Assembly (NCBI GenBank): GCA_029964075.1
Contig: CM057142.1
Coordinates: 34,288,392 to 34,352,391 of the forward strand
DNA: 64,000 nucleotides
From: Patiria pectinifera
Lineage: Eukaryota; Echinodermata; Asteroidea; Valvatida; Asterinidae
Direction: 5' to 3'
The notes beneath the pieces were generated by a model, which worked only from the letters and a program-made list of their open reading frames with translations, did not search any database and was not told the origin of the DNA. Shown in pieces: positions 20,868 through 32,348 of the stretch. A program made the translations under genes and the position numbers. Numbering within the stretch: position 1 is the stretch's first letter; each line of letters begins with the position of its first letter.

Positions 20868-23800
20868 TTTTCCCGTCAGAGCGGAGGGGGTGGGAGACTG
20901 ACGACGACACGTGACTTTTGACGTCACCACCCTTTGTAACCTTAGGTTCATTTATATTATAAATTCAAAACATTTCAAGTGCGAGCCGGTAGCCTAGACG
21001 GAAGTGTGCCGTTCTCAGATCTTCAATCGCGGGGTTGGTGGTTCGAGCCCCTGGTTGTCATTTACGACATTTATTTTTTTTCTGCGGAGGGGGCGGGCTG
21101 CGGAATTGATGACGACACGTGACTTTTGACGTCACCACCCTTTGCAACCTGAGGTTCATATATTTTATAAATTCAAAACAGTTCAAGTGCGACCTGGTAG
21201 CCTAGACGGTAGAGTGCCGTTCTCAGATCTTCAATCGCGGGGTTGGTGGTTAGAGCCCCAGGTTATCATTTACGACATTTTTTTTTTTTAAGCAGAGCGG
21301 AGGGGGCGGGCTGCGGAATTGATGAGGACACGTGACTTTTGACGTCACCACCCTTTGCAACCTGAGGTTCATATATATTATATTTCAACACCTTTCAAGT
21401 GCGAGCCGGTAGCTCAGTCGGTAGAGTGCCATTCTCAGATATTCAATCGCGGGATTGGTGGTTCGAGCCCCAGGTTGTCATCTGCGACAATTATTATTTT
21501 TTTCGACGCGTAAGCGGAGGGATTGATGAGGACAGGTGACTTTTGACGTCACCACCCTTTGCAACCTGAGGTTCATATATATTATATTTCAACACATTTC
21601 AAGTGCGATCCGGTAGCTCAGTCGGTAGAGTGCAATTCTCAGATATTCAATCGGAGGGTTGGTGGTTCGGGCTCCAGGTTGTCAGCTGCGACAATTATTA
21701 TTTTTTTCGACACGTGCGCGGAGGGAGCGGGGTGAGGGATTGATGACGACACGTGACTTTTGACGTCACCACCCTTTGCAACCTGAGGTTCATATATATT
21801 ATATTTCAACACATTTCAAGAGCCCCAGGTTGTCATTTGCGATATTTATTATTTTTTTCGACACGGGAGCGGAGGGATTGATGAGGACAGGTGACTTTTG
21901 ACGTCACCACCCTTTGCAACCTGAGGTTCATATATATTATATTTCAACACATTTCAAGTGCGATCCGGTAGCTCAGTCGGTAGAGTGCCATTCTCAGATA
22001 TTCAATCGGAGGGTTGGTGGTTCGGGCTCCAGGTTGTCATCTGCGACAATTATTATTTTTTTCGACACGGGAGCGGGGTGAGGGATTGATGACGACACGT
22101 GCCTTTTGACGTCACCACCCTTTGCAACCTGAGGTTCATATATATTATATTTCAATACGTTTCAAGTGCGAGACGGTTGCTCAGTCGGTAGAGTGCCATT
22201 CTCAGATATTCAATCGCGGGGTTGGTGGTTCGAGCCCCAGGTTGTCATTTGCGATACTTATTATTTTTCGATTTTTTTTTTCGACAGAACGGAGGAGGCG
22301 GGCTGCGGAATTGATGACGACACGTGACTTTTGACGTCACCACCCTTTGCAACCTGAGGTTCATATATTTTATAAATTCAAAACATTTCAAGTGTGACCC
22401 GGTAGCCTAGTCGGTAGAGTACCGTTCTCAGATCTTCACTTGCGGGGTTTGGTTCGAGCCCAAGGTTGTCATCTACGACGTTTATTTTGTTTCCTCAGAG
22501 CGGAGTGGGCGGTGTGAGGGATTGGTGTCGACACGTGACTTTTGACGTCACCACCCTTTGCAACCGGACGTTCATATATATTATAAATTCCAAACATTTC
22601 AAATGCGAGCCGGTAGCCTAGTCGGTAGAGTGCCGTTCTCAGATCTTTAATCGTGGGGTTGGTGATTCGAGCCCCAGGTTGTCATTTGCGATATTTATTA
22701 TTTTTCGATTTTTTTTTTCGACAGAACGGAGGGGGCGGGCTGCGGAATTGATGACGACACGTGACTTTTGACGTCACCACCCTTTGCAACCTGAGGTTCA
22801 TATATATTATATTTCAATACGTTTCAAGTGCGAGACGGTTGCTCAGTCGGTAGAGTGACATTCTCAGATATTCAATCGCGGGGTTGGTGGTTCGAGCCCC
22901 AGGTTGTCATTTGCGATATTTATTATTTTTCGATTTTTTTTTTCGACAGAACGGAGGGGGCGGGCTGCGAAATTGATGACGACACGTGACTTTTGACGTC
23001 ACCACCCTTTGCAACCTGAGGTTCATATATTTTATAAATTCAAAACATTTCAAGTGCGACCCCGTAGCCTAGTCGGTAGAGTACCGTTTTCAGATCTTCA
23101 CTTGCGGGGTTTGGTTCGAGCCCAAGGTTGTCATCTACGACGTTTATTTTGTTTCCTCAGAGCGGAGTGGGCGGTGTGAGGGATTGATGTCGACACGTGA
23201 CTTTTGACGTCACCACCCTTTGCAACCTGTGGTACATATATATTATACATTCCAAACTTTCCAAGTGCGAGCCGGTAGCCTAGTCGGTAGAGAGTCGTTC
23301 TCAGTTCTTCAATCGCGGGGTTGGTGGTTCGAGCCCCAGGTTGTCATCTTCGATATTTTTTTTGTTTCGTCAGGGAAGTGGGCGTTGTGAAGGATTGGTG
23401 TCGACACGTGACTTTTGACGTCACCACCCTTTGCAACCGGACGTTCATATATATTATAATTTCCAAACATTTCAAATGCGAGCCGGTAGCCTAGTCGGTA
23501 GAGTGCCGTTCTCAGATCTTCAATTTTGGGGTTGGTGATTCGAGCTCAAGGTTGTCATCCACGATATTTTAATTTTTTTTCGTCAGAGCGGAGTGGGCGG
23601 TGTGAGGGATAGATGTCAACACGTGACCTTTGACGTCACCACACTTTGCAACCTGAGTTAGCCTAGTTTGTAGAGTGCCGTTTTCATATCTTCAATCGCG
23701 GGGTTGGTGGTTCGTGACAACCCAGGTTGTCATCTACGATATTTGTTTTTTTCGTCAGAGTGGAGGGGACTGTGTGAGAGATTGATGAAGACACGTGACT

Positions 23801-26424
23801 TTTGACGTCACCAACCGTTGCGACCTGATGTTAAAATATATTATAAATTACAAACATTTCAAGTGCGAGCCGGTAGCCTAGTCGGTAGAGTGCCGTTCTC
23901 AGATATTCAATCGCGGGGATGGTGGTTCGAGCCCCAGGTTGTCATCTGCGACATTTACCGTTTTTTCGACAGAGCGGAGGGGGCGGGGTGAGGGATTGAT
24001 GACGACACGTGACTTTTGACGTCACCACTCTTTGCAACCTGTGGTTCATATTTATTATATTTCAACACATTTCAAATGCGAGCCGGTTGCGCAGTCGGTA
24101 GAGCCCCGTTCTCAGATATTCAAACGCGGGGTTGGTGGTTCGAGGCCCAGGTTGTCATTTGCGACATTTTTTCTTTTTTCGACAGAGCGGAGGGGGCGGG
24201 GTGAGGGATTGATGACGACACGTGACTTTTGCCGTCACCACCCTTTGCAACCTGAGGTTCATATATAAATGATATTTCAACACATTTCAAGCCGGTAGCT
24301 CAGTCGGAAGTGTGCCGTTCACAATTCTTCAATTGCGCGATTGGTGGTTCGAGCCCCAGGTTGTCATCTGCGACATTTTTTTTTCGACAGAGCGGAGGGG
24401 GCGGGGTGAGGTTCATATATATTAAAAAATCAAAACTTTTCAGGTGCGAGCCGGTAGCCTGGTCGGTAGAGTGTCCTTCTCAGATCTTCAATCGCGGGGT
24501 TGGTGGTTCGAGCCCGAGGTCGTCATCTGCTATATTTATTCATCTACTATATTCATTTATTTTTTTCGTCAGAGAAGAGGGGGCGGTGTGAGGGATTAAT
24601 GTCGACACGTGACTTTTGACGACACCAACCTTTGCAACCTGAGGCTCATATGTATTATGAATTCAAAACATTTCAAGTGCGAGCCGGTAGCTCAGTCGGT
24701 AGAGTGCCATTCTCAGATCTTCAATCGCCAGGATGGTGGTTCGAGCCCAAGGTTGTCATTTGCGACATTTTTTTTTTTCGACAGAACGGAGGGGGCGGGG
24801 TGAGGGATTGATGACGAAACCGGTAGCTCAGTCGGAAGTGTGCCGTTCACAATTCTTCAATCGCGCGGTTGGTGGTTCGAGCCCCAGGTTGTCATCTGCG
24901 ACATTTTTTTTTTCGACAGAGCGGAGGGGGCGGGGTGAAAGATTGATGACGACACGTGACTTTTGATGTCACCACCCTTTGCAACCTGAGGTTCATATAT
25001 ATTATATTTCCACACATTTCAAGTGCGAGACGGTTGCTCAGTCGGTAGAGTGCCGTTTTCAGATATTCAATCGCGGGGTTGGTGGTTCGAGCCCCACTTT
25101 GTCATCTGCGACATTTATTATTTTTTTGACACGTGAGCGGAGGGGGCGGGTCGAGGGATTGATGACGACACGTGACTTTTGACGTCACCACCCTTTGCAA
25201 CCTGAGGTTCATATATATTATATTTCAACACATTTCAAGTGCGAGCCGGTTGCTCAGTCCGTAAAGTGCCATTCTCAGATCTTCAATCGCGGGGTTGGTG
25301 GTTCGAGCCCCAGGTTGTCATTTGCGATATTTTTTTTCGACAGAACGGAGGGGGCGGAGTGAGGGATTGATGACGACACGGGACTTTTGCAACCCCCCTT
25401 TGCAACCTGAGGTTCATATTTATTATATTTCAACACATTTCAAGTGCGAGCCGGTTGCTCAGTCCGTAGAGTGCCATTCTCAGATCTTCAATCGCGGGGT
25501 TGGTGGTTCGAGCCCCAAATTGTCATCTGAGACATTTATTATTTTTTTGACACGTGAGCGGAGGGAGCGGGGTGACGGATTGATGACGACACGTGACTTT
25601 TGACGTCACCACCCTTTGCAACCTGAGGTTCATATATATTATATTTCAAGAATTTTCAAGTGCGAGCCGGTAGCTCAGTCGGCAGAGTGCCGTTCTCAGA
25701 TCATCAATCGCGGGGTTGGTGGTTCGAGCCCCACGTTGTCATTTTTTTTTCGACAGAACGGAGGGGGCGGAGTGAGGGATTTATGACGACACGTGACTTT
25801 TGCAACCCCCCTTTGCAACCTGAGGTTCATATTTATTATATTTCAACTCATTTCAAGTGCGAGCCGGTTGCTCTGTCCGTAGAGTGCCGTTCTCAGATCA
25901 TCAATTGCGGGGTTGGTGGTTCGAGCCCCACGTTGTCATTTGCGACATTTTTTTTCGACAGAACGGAGGGAGAGCAGTGAGGGATTGATGACGACACGTG
26001 ACTTTTGCAACCCCCCTTTGCAACCTGAGGTTCATATTTATTATGTTGCTCAGTCCGTAGAGTGCCATTCTCAGATCTTCAATCGCGGGGTTGGTGGTTC
26101 GAGCCCCAGGTTGTCATGTGCGACATTACATGTACTTTTTTTTCTACAGATCGGAGGGGGCCTGAGGTTCATATATATTATACTTCAACTCATTTCAAGT
26201 GCGAGCCGGTAGCTCAGTCGGTAGAGTGCCATTCTCTGATCTTCAATCGTGGGTTTGGTGGTTCGAGCCCCAGTTTGTCATTTGCGACATTAATTTTTTT
26301 TCGACAGAGCGGAAGGCGCGGGGTGAGGGATTGATGACGAAACGTGACTTTGACGTCACCACCCTTTGCAACCCAAGGTTGTCATTTCCGACATTTTTTT
26401 TCGACAGAGCGGAGGGAGCGGGGG

Positions 26425-26788
26425 CGTAATTTGTTTTCCTTGGAGGGTTAGGGGCAATGTCATGAATAATTCAGTTTTTCCTTTGAATCATTGCAAGACT
26501 TAGGTTCTCGTTCTATTTTCCCCTTAATTTAAAATTAAAAAAATAGCTGATGAAAATGAGCAGCGACGACGTCGTGGATTCGAACCAGGGATCTTTGTAT
26601 CCATAGCTCATCTCTCTATCCACTAGGCTACTGTGTGGTAGCTCGACGACAGCCGTTCTTTAAAATGCTTTAATGTATTGTAACTAGTTGAGTAACTAAC
26701 AACATTGCTGTTGATGTCATTGTCCGTTCTCATGGATAAACATTATGCATGACATTGCCCCTAAACCCTCCTAGGAATAAAAACTACG
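26425..26788. mobile_element. Inverted-end element inserted in the array, with antisense tRNA-like core
   Basis: A 364-bp unit unlike the monomers, with imperfect inverted ends that begin CGTA(A/G)TTT and share GGAGGGTT(T)AGGGGCAATG. Its core (26565-26640) on the minus strand reads an A box TAGCCTAGTGGATAGAG and a B box GGTTCGAATCC. It looks like a MITE that carries or captured a tRNA-like sequence. The corresponding place in unit 2 (about 51200) lacks it. Flanking G-rich sequence prevents a clear call of the target duplication. Confidence 0.7.
26565..26640 (-). ncRNA. tRNA-like core inside the array insertion
   Basis: The minus strand has consecutive A-box and B-box matches about 30 nt apart, as in a tRNA or tRNA-derived SINE. 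A functional cloverleaf is not evident to me by eye. Confidence 0.45.
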
Positions 26789-27449
26789 CGGGCGGGGTTA
26801 GAGATTGTTGACGACACGTGACTTTTGACGTCACCACCCTTTGCAACCTGAGGTTCATATATGTTATATTTCAACTCATTTCAAGTGCGAGCCTGTTGCT
26901 CAGTCGGTAGAGTGCCATTCTCAGATATTCAATCGCGGGTTTGGTGGTTCGAGCCACAGGTTGTCATTTGCGCCTTTTTTTTTTCGACAGAGCGGAAGGG
27001 GCGGGGTGAGGGATTGATGACGACACGTGACTTTTGACGTCACCACCCTTTGCAACCTGAGGTTCATATTTATTATATTTCAACACATTTCAAGTGCCAG
27101 CCGGTAGCTCAGTCGGTAGAGTGCCGTTCTCAAATCTTAAATCGCGGGATTGTTGGTTCGAGCCTCAGGTTGTCATCTGCGACATTTATTCTCTTCGAAA
27201 GAGCGGAGGGGGAGGGGTGAGGGATTGATTACGACACGTGACTTTTGACGTAACCACCCTTTGCAGCCTGAGGTTCATATGTATTATATTTCAATACGTT
27301 TCAAGTGCGAGCCTGTAGCTCAGTCGGTAGAGTGCCATTCTCAGATATTCAATCGCAGGGTTGGTGGTTCGAGCCCCAGGTTCTCATCTGCGACATTTAT
27401 TATTTTTTTTCGACAGAACGGAGGGGGCGGGGTGAGGGATTGATGACGA

Positions 27450-27623
27450 CACGTGACTTTTGACGTCACCACCCTTTGCAACCTGAGGTTCATATATATT
27501 ATATTTCAATACATTTCAAGTGCGAGCCTGTAGCTCAGTCGGTAGAGTGCCATTCTCAGATCTTCAATCGCGGGGTTGGTGGTTCGAGCCCTAGGTTGTC
27601 ATCTGCGACATTTACTTTTTTTT
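27450..27623 (+). promoter_or_regulatory. Representative monomer: composite Pol III-type unit
   Basis: One well-preserved monomer annotated in full: E-box CACGTG 27450-27455; CRE/ATF TGACGTCA 27461-27468; TATA-like TATATATTATATTT from 27493; A box TAGCTCAGTCGG 27531-27542; B box GGTTCGAGCCC 27581-27591; hairpin TGTC 27597-27600 with GACA 27607-27610; T-run 27616-27623. The CRE lies about 65 nt and the TATA about 33 nt before the tRNA-like head. The layout matches known composite Pol III promoters; activity is inferred. Confidence 0.65.
27525..27623 (+). ncRNA. Candidate Pol III small RNA (representative monomer)
   Basis: The expected transcript is about 100 nt, from just upstream of the A box to the T-run. 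The D-arm pairs (GCTC with GAGT), but the anticodon, T and acceptor stems do not, so it is not a tRNA. A GGGG...CCCC stem around the B box and the terminal TGTC/GACA hairpin could form instead. About 100 related copies exist in the window. There is no expression evidence in sequence alone. Confidence 0.4.
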
Positions 27624-29649
27624 CGAAAGAACGGAGGGGGCGGGTTGAGGGATTGATGACGACACGTGACTTTTGACGTCACCACCCTTTGCAACCTGAG
27701 GTTCATATGTATTATATTACAATACGTTTCAAGTGCGAGCCTGTAGCTCAGTCGGTAGAGTGCCATTCTCAGATAATCAATCGTGGGGTTGGTGGTTCGA
27801 GCCCTAGGTTGTCATCTGCGACATTTTTTTTTTTAGACAGAACGGAGGGGGCGGTGTGAGGGATTGATGACGACAAGTGACTTTTGACGTCAACACCCTT
27901 TGCAACCTGAGGTTCACATATATTATATTTCAATCCATTTCAAGTGCGAGCCTGTAGCTCAGTCGGTAGAGTGCCATTCTCAGATAATCAATCGCGCGGT
28001 TGGTGGTTCGAGCCCCAGGTTGTCATCTGCGACATCTATTATTATTTTCGACACGGGAACGGGGTGAGGGATTGATTACGACACGTGACTTTTGACGTCA
28101 CCACCCTTTGCAACCTGAGGTTCATATGTATTATGTTACAATACGTTTCAAAGGCGATCCTGTAGCTCAGTCGGTAGAGTGCCATTCTCAGATATTCAAT
28201 CGCGGGGTTGGTGGTTCGAGCCCTAGGTTGTCATCTGCGACATTTACTTTTTTTTCGAGGGGGCGGGGTGAGGGATTGATGACGACACGTGACTTTTGAC
28301 GTCACCACCCCTTGCAACCTGAGGTTCATATGTATTATATTTCAATACGTTTCAAGTGCTAGCCTGTAGTTGAGTCGGTAGAGTGCCATTCTCAGATAAT
28401 CAATCGCGGGGTTGGTGGTTCGAGCCCCAGGTTGTCATCTGCGACATTTATTATTTTTTTTCGCCAGAACGGAGGGGGCGGGGTGAGGGATTGATGACGA
28501 CACGTGACTTTTGACGTCACCACCCTTTGCAACGTGTGGTTCATTTTGATTATATTTCAACACATTTCAAGTGCGAGCCGGTAGCTCAGTCTGTAGAGTG
28601 CCGTTCTCAAGTATTAAATGGCGGGGTTGGTGGTTCGAGGCCCAGGTCGTCATCTGCGACATTCATTTTTTTTCGACAGAGCGGAGGGGGCGGGGTTAGA
28701 GATTGATGACGACACGTGAGTGGAGGGGGCGGGTCGAGGGATTGATGGTCGAGGGATTGAAGACGACACTTGCGAGCCGGTAGCTCAGTCGGTAGAGTGC
28801 CGTTCTCAAATCTTGAATCGCGCGGTTGGTGGTTCGAGGTTAAATCGCGGGGTTGGTGGTTCGAGGCCCAGGTTGTCATCTGCGACATTTTTTTTTTCGA
28901 CAGAGCGGAGGGGGCGGGGTGAGGGATTGATGACGACAGGTGACTTTTGATGTCACCACCCTTTGCAACCTGAGGTTCATATATAAATTATATTTCAACA
29001 CATTTCAAGCCGGAAGCTTAGTCGGTAGAGTGCCATTCTCAGATAATCAATCGCGGGGTTGGTGGTTCGAGCCCCAGGTTGTCATCTGCGACATCTATTA
29101 TTTTTCGACAGAGCGGAGGGGGCGGGGTTAGGAATTTATGACGACACGTGACTTTTGACGTCACCACCCTTTGCAACCTGAGGTTCATATATATTATATT
29201 TCAACACCTTTCAAGTGCGAGCCGGTAGCTCAGTCGGTAGAGTGCCATTCTCAGATATTCAATCGCGGGATTGGTGGTTCGAGCCCCAGGTTGTCATCTG
29301 CGACAATTATTATTTTTTTCGACGCGTAAGCGGAGGGATTGATGAGGACAGGTGACTTTTGACGTCACCACCCTTTGCAACCTGAGGTTCATATATATTA
29401 TATTTCAATACGTTTCAAGTGCGAGACGGTTGCTCAGTCGGTAGAGTGCCATTCTCAGATATTCAATCGCGGGGTTGGTGGTTCGAGCCCCAGGTTGTCA
29501 TTTGCGACATTTTTTTTCCGACAGAGCGGAGGGGGCGGGGTAAGGGATTGATGACACGTGACTTTTTACGTCACCACCCTTTGCAACCTGTGGTTCATAT
29601 TTATTAAATTTTATTATATTTCAACACATTTCAAGTGCGATCCGGTACC

Positions 29650-30597
29650 TCAGTCATCTGCGACATTAATTATATTTTTTGACAAGTCATCGTCAGTGTG
29701 GAAACTGGTGTCCTCCAACCCATATTCTTCCTCGACATTTGCCGCATTGACGTGATGAGCGCCAAGACCTTGATAACCACACTTGTCCTCTTTAACTTCG
29801 GTGCCATAAGGGTAGAGTTTTCTACGTTTGAAATGCTTCGTACTTCGGCAGGCTATTTCACTTTCGTTTGTATTCTCTGCCCGTGTACATATTTTCTGTC
29901 CATCAGCTTTAAGAAGGCGGTGGATGGAGTCTTCCAAACAACTCGGCTCGTGTTGCAGTCTACTTAGAAGTTCTGAGATGCAAGTTTTTCCATCCTTGGT
30001 CCTCCTGACGATGGGTGAGCTGGGCGTTGTTTTCCTGGCGAGAGATCGGTGCCGGCCGTTCTTCGGCCGCTGCATTGCTAGGGCCTCAAGAACGTCCAGC
30101 AGTTGTTTGCTCACGACTTTCTCACCGAGTTGGTCAGCGCTATTCACCGCGTGTCCGTAATCCAAGGTCTGGGTAGCAGCATCCCTCACTGATACTGCAT
30201 CGAAGAAGCTGGGGTGATGGTTCAATGTGTTTCTCTGGCATGAGCACCTCGTCATGTTTGTCTGTGTGCCTCTAGTTTGGCGCAATTTCCGGGTTGCAGC
30301 GCAGACCTCGATGACACTCTCATCCGTATCGCTCTCCGAGGTGGTCGCCCAGCAGTCTGTCCCGATGCCGTCCGCGGTCCGGCCGGCGTACCAGCCCCAC
30401 GCCGTGACGTCGCCGTCCGAGCGCCTCCTGAGCAGTCCGCGGCTGTTGAGATGCTTGCGGCACCGCTCGTCAAACTTTTCCACCGAGCACCTGAGCGAGT
30501 CGACCCGGGACAGGAGCGCGGTTCGGTGCTTGGACAGTAATGCGTCAAAGGAACAGCCACCATGTTCCTTTGACAAGAGTGATTCCGATATATCCAT
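29650..30597 (-). CDS. Unrecognised 315-residue protein (unit 1 copy)
   Basis: A complete open frame of 315 residues with ATG at 30595-30597 in good context, an in-frame TGA 9 nt upstream, and a CpG-rich first half. I do not recognise the family. An amphipathic helix-like segment rich in Leu, Arg and Ser lies at about residues 17-50, an acidic Ser/Asp/Glu patch at 86-98, and two TQT motifs at 111-113 and 142-144 that resemble dynein light chain LC8 anchors (pattern match only). A basic KRRK stretch lies in the C-terminal quarter. There is no signal peptide or membrane segment. The final residues (NIINVADD) are encoded by sequence of the tRNA-like array. It may be one exon of a larger gene. 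Confidence 0.6.
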   Translation of the reverse strand: MDISESLLSKEHGGCSFDALLSKHRTALLSRVDSLRCSVEKFDERCRKHLNSRGLLRRRSDGDVTAWGWYAGRTADGIGTDCWATTSESDTDESVIEVCAATRKLRQTRGTQTNMTRCSCQRNTLNHHPSFFDAVSVRDAATQTLDYGHAVNSADQLGEKVVSKQLLDVLEALAMQRPKNGRHRSLARKTTPSSPIVRRTKDGKTCISELLSRLQHEPSCLEDSIHRLLKADGQKICTRAENTNESEIACRSTKHFKRRKLYPYGTEVKEDKCGYQGLGAHHVNAANVEEEYGLEDTSFHTDDDLSKNIINVADD

Positions 30598-31752
30598 TGC
30601 CAAAGATCAACCAATGAGTAGTTTCAACATCGACAATATGGACGAATCAAGAATTTCTTCAATTATTATATCATAATTTGGACCTAACCAGGGTCGGTGG
30701 CAGATAATTATAATGCACGATGCTACACTAGGCGATGCAAAAATGAAAATCGTCAGCGTTTTGTTTCGATCCGTGTGCATGTACAAAACACGGACTGCAT
30801 ACACCCTACCTGTGCAAATATTTATCTCTTGTAAACTTTGACCGCTCATTTTGTCTAGTGGATGGCGGCCGATAATGATCGGATATTCGAACAATATATT
30901 CATATCATTTCTGGGACAAAACAAGCTAACACCATCATAATTCCTCACGCCGCATTTAGGGTAGTGTGTTCACTTCCGAAGGAATAATATGCGGGTTGAG
31001 AGGCCATTATTTTTCCAATCGTTCGTCACCCTGCTTTATATAATACTGCGTGTGTATAATAGTTCCATTATTGCATGGTTGACTGCACACATTCATCGTT
31101 ACATGTAAAATGCTGTTATGTAAACACTCGTGACTGGAAGCTGCAGATGGTTACATTACACGTTGGCAAGATCGTTTTTGGAGGAGTCCATGATGAGGTC
31201 TTGCAGTTAGGCCGGAGACAGCAACAGAAAAATCATCAAGTCACAAGTTTATAATTGGTTGTAATGGCCTAATAGAAACATGTGATATTCAGGTTGCAGA
31301 ATTCCATATGCTTCCATCATCACTTGCAGCCTGTGTACATGTATAGGTCTGGTGACATGCACACTAGTTTACAGAGGATACCACAGATCGAATACCGCTG
31401 TATTTTGGTCGATAGCTTCTCAGGATGAGTTTGATAGTTCTCCAGTAATTAGTCGGCTCTCCTGTCGCTGAATCCTCCTGCTGGTCTCGAACTCTTACGA
31501 TGACACGAAGGCTCACTTCCCATATGTTTCTCCGAATATGATTATACATGTACATGTAGATGAAAATAACAAGCACGCACAGTACATGTACATGTATTAT
31601 GTCAGCTGCATGTGTGCCGCCTGGTATATCGCAACGGTTCGGTGATCACAGAGTTTTACGCCCAACCGGGCGACATATTGAGCCCAATTAGCGCGCGACG
31701 ACTCTCATGGTAGGGCGGACGACGCAGATTATTGGTGGTCTTGGGCATCTTA
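30598..31752. other. Upstream region of the unknown gene (unit 1)
   Basis: No supported gene. Repeated ACATGTACATGT strings lie near 31545-31600. A minus-strand open stretch at 31364-31576 is disrupted in unit 2 by a 1-base deletion near 60183, so it is unlikely to be coding. The equivalent is 59382-60539. Confidence 0.5.
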
Positions 31753-31760
31753 GCTCACAC

Positions 31761-32340
31761 CAGGGGCGGCGGAAGAACGCTTTTCAAACTGGCGGGGGGG
31801 GGGGCACCAAAAAGGGGCACTTGCTTAGAAAAAAGGGGCACCTTCCATCACTGTGAAAGTGGAGGAAAAGAATATGGTCCCGTTCATTTCGCTACAAACC
31901 TATATGACGAGGAACAAATTATAAACTCGTTTTCCATCTTACTCTTTGTGTTTCTTTTACCTATACTAGTTATGTAGCAAGACCATTTTTTAAAATCTCG
32001 CGATCGAGAGGGGCACTGTTGCTTTTGATGGCCAGGTCAGTGACAATTTTATTTGCGTGAAGAACACTATTATTTGTAGGGGCTAATATTTCCATCTCGA
32101 GAGGGGCACAGTTTTATTATTGCGAGAGGGGTACTTCTGTTTTTGAGGGGCAGTTTTGCATTACAAGAGAGGAGACAATTTTTTTTGTAGCGCGATCATA
32201 TGCTTTCATATGTGTGCGTTTGAGGGGCAGTTTTGTTTCCATCTCGAGGGAGCACATTTATAACTGCGAGAGGGGCACTTTTGTTGGCCTGGGAAAATCT
32301 GCGGGGAAAGTGCCCCCAGCCCCCGGTTCCGCCGCCCCTG
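31761..32340. mobile_element. hAT-type MITE with 8-bp target duplication (unit 1)
   Basis: A 580-bp element with inverted ends CAGGGGCGGCGGAA and TTCCGCCGCCCCTG, flanked by perfect 8-bp GCTCACAC duplications (31753-31760 and 32341-32348). The 8-bp duplication and CAGGGG start are diagnostic of hAT. It contains repeated 'cgagaggggcac' strings and no transposase. Confidence 0.9.
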
Positions 32341-32348
32341 GCTCACAC

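Larger units (their letters stand above)
20868..29649 (+). repeat. tRNA-like tandem array, unit 1, main part
   Basis: About 40 head-to-tail monomers of roughly 200-215 bp. The A-box subfamily changes along the array: TAGCCTAGTCGG types dominate up to about 23900, then TAGCTCAGTCGG and TTGCTCAGTCGG types. Most monomers keep CACGTG, TGACGTCAC, the TATA-like AT stretch, the B box and a T-run; a minority lack the CRE (for example 25350-26000). A separate element is inserted at 26425-26788. The array stops at the 3' end of the minus-strand gene. The 60-100-codon open frames seen here are by-products of the repeat. Confidence 0.92.

Noticed and set aside
31364..31576. Minus-strand frame of 70 codons as an upstream exon
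   Set aside because: A 1-base deletion in unit 2 disrupts it and I see no convincing acceptor-donor pair, so coding potential is unsupported.
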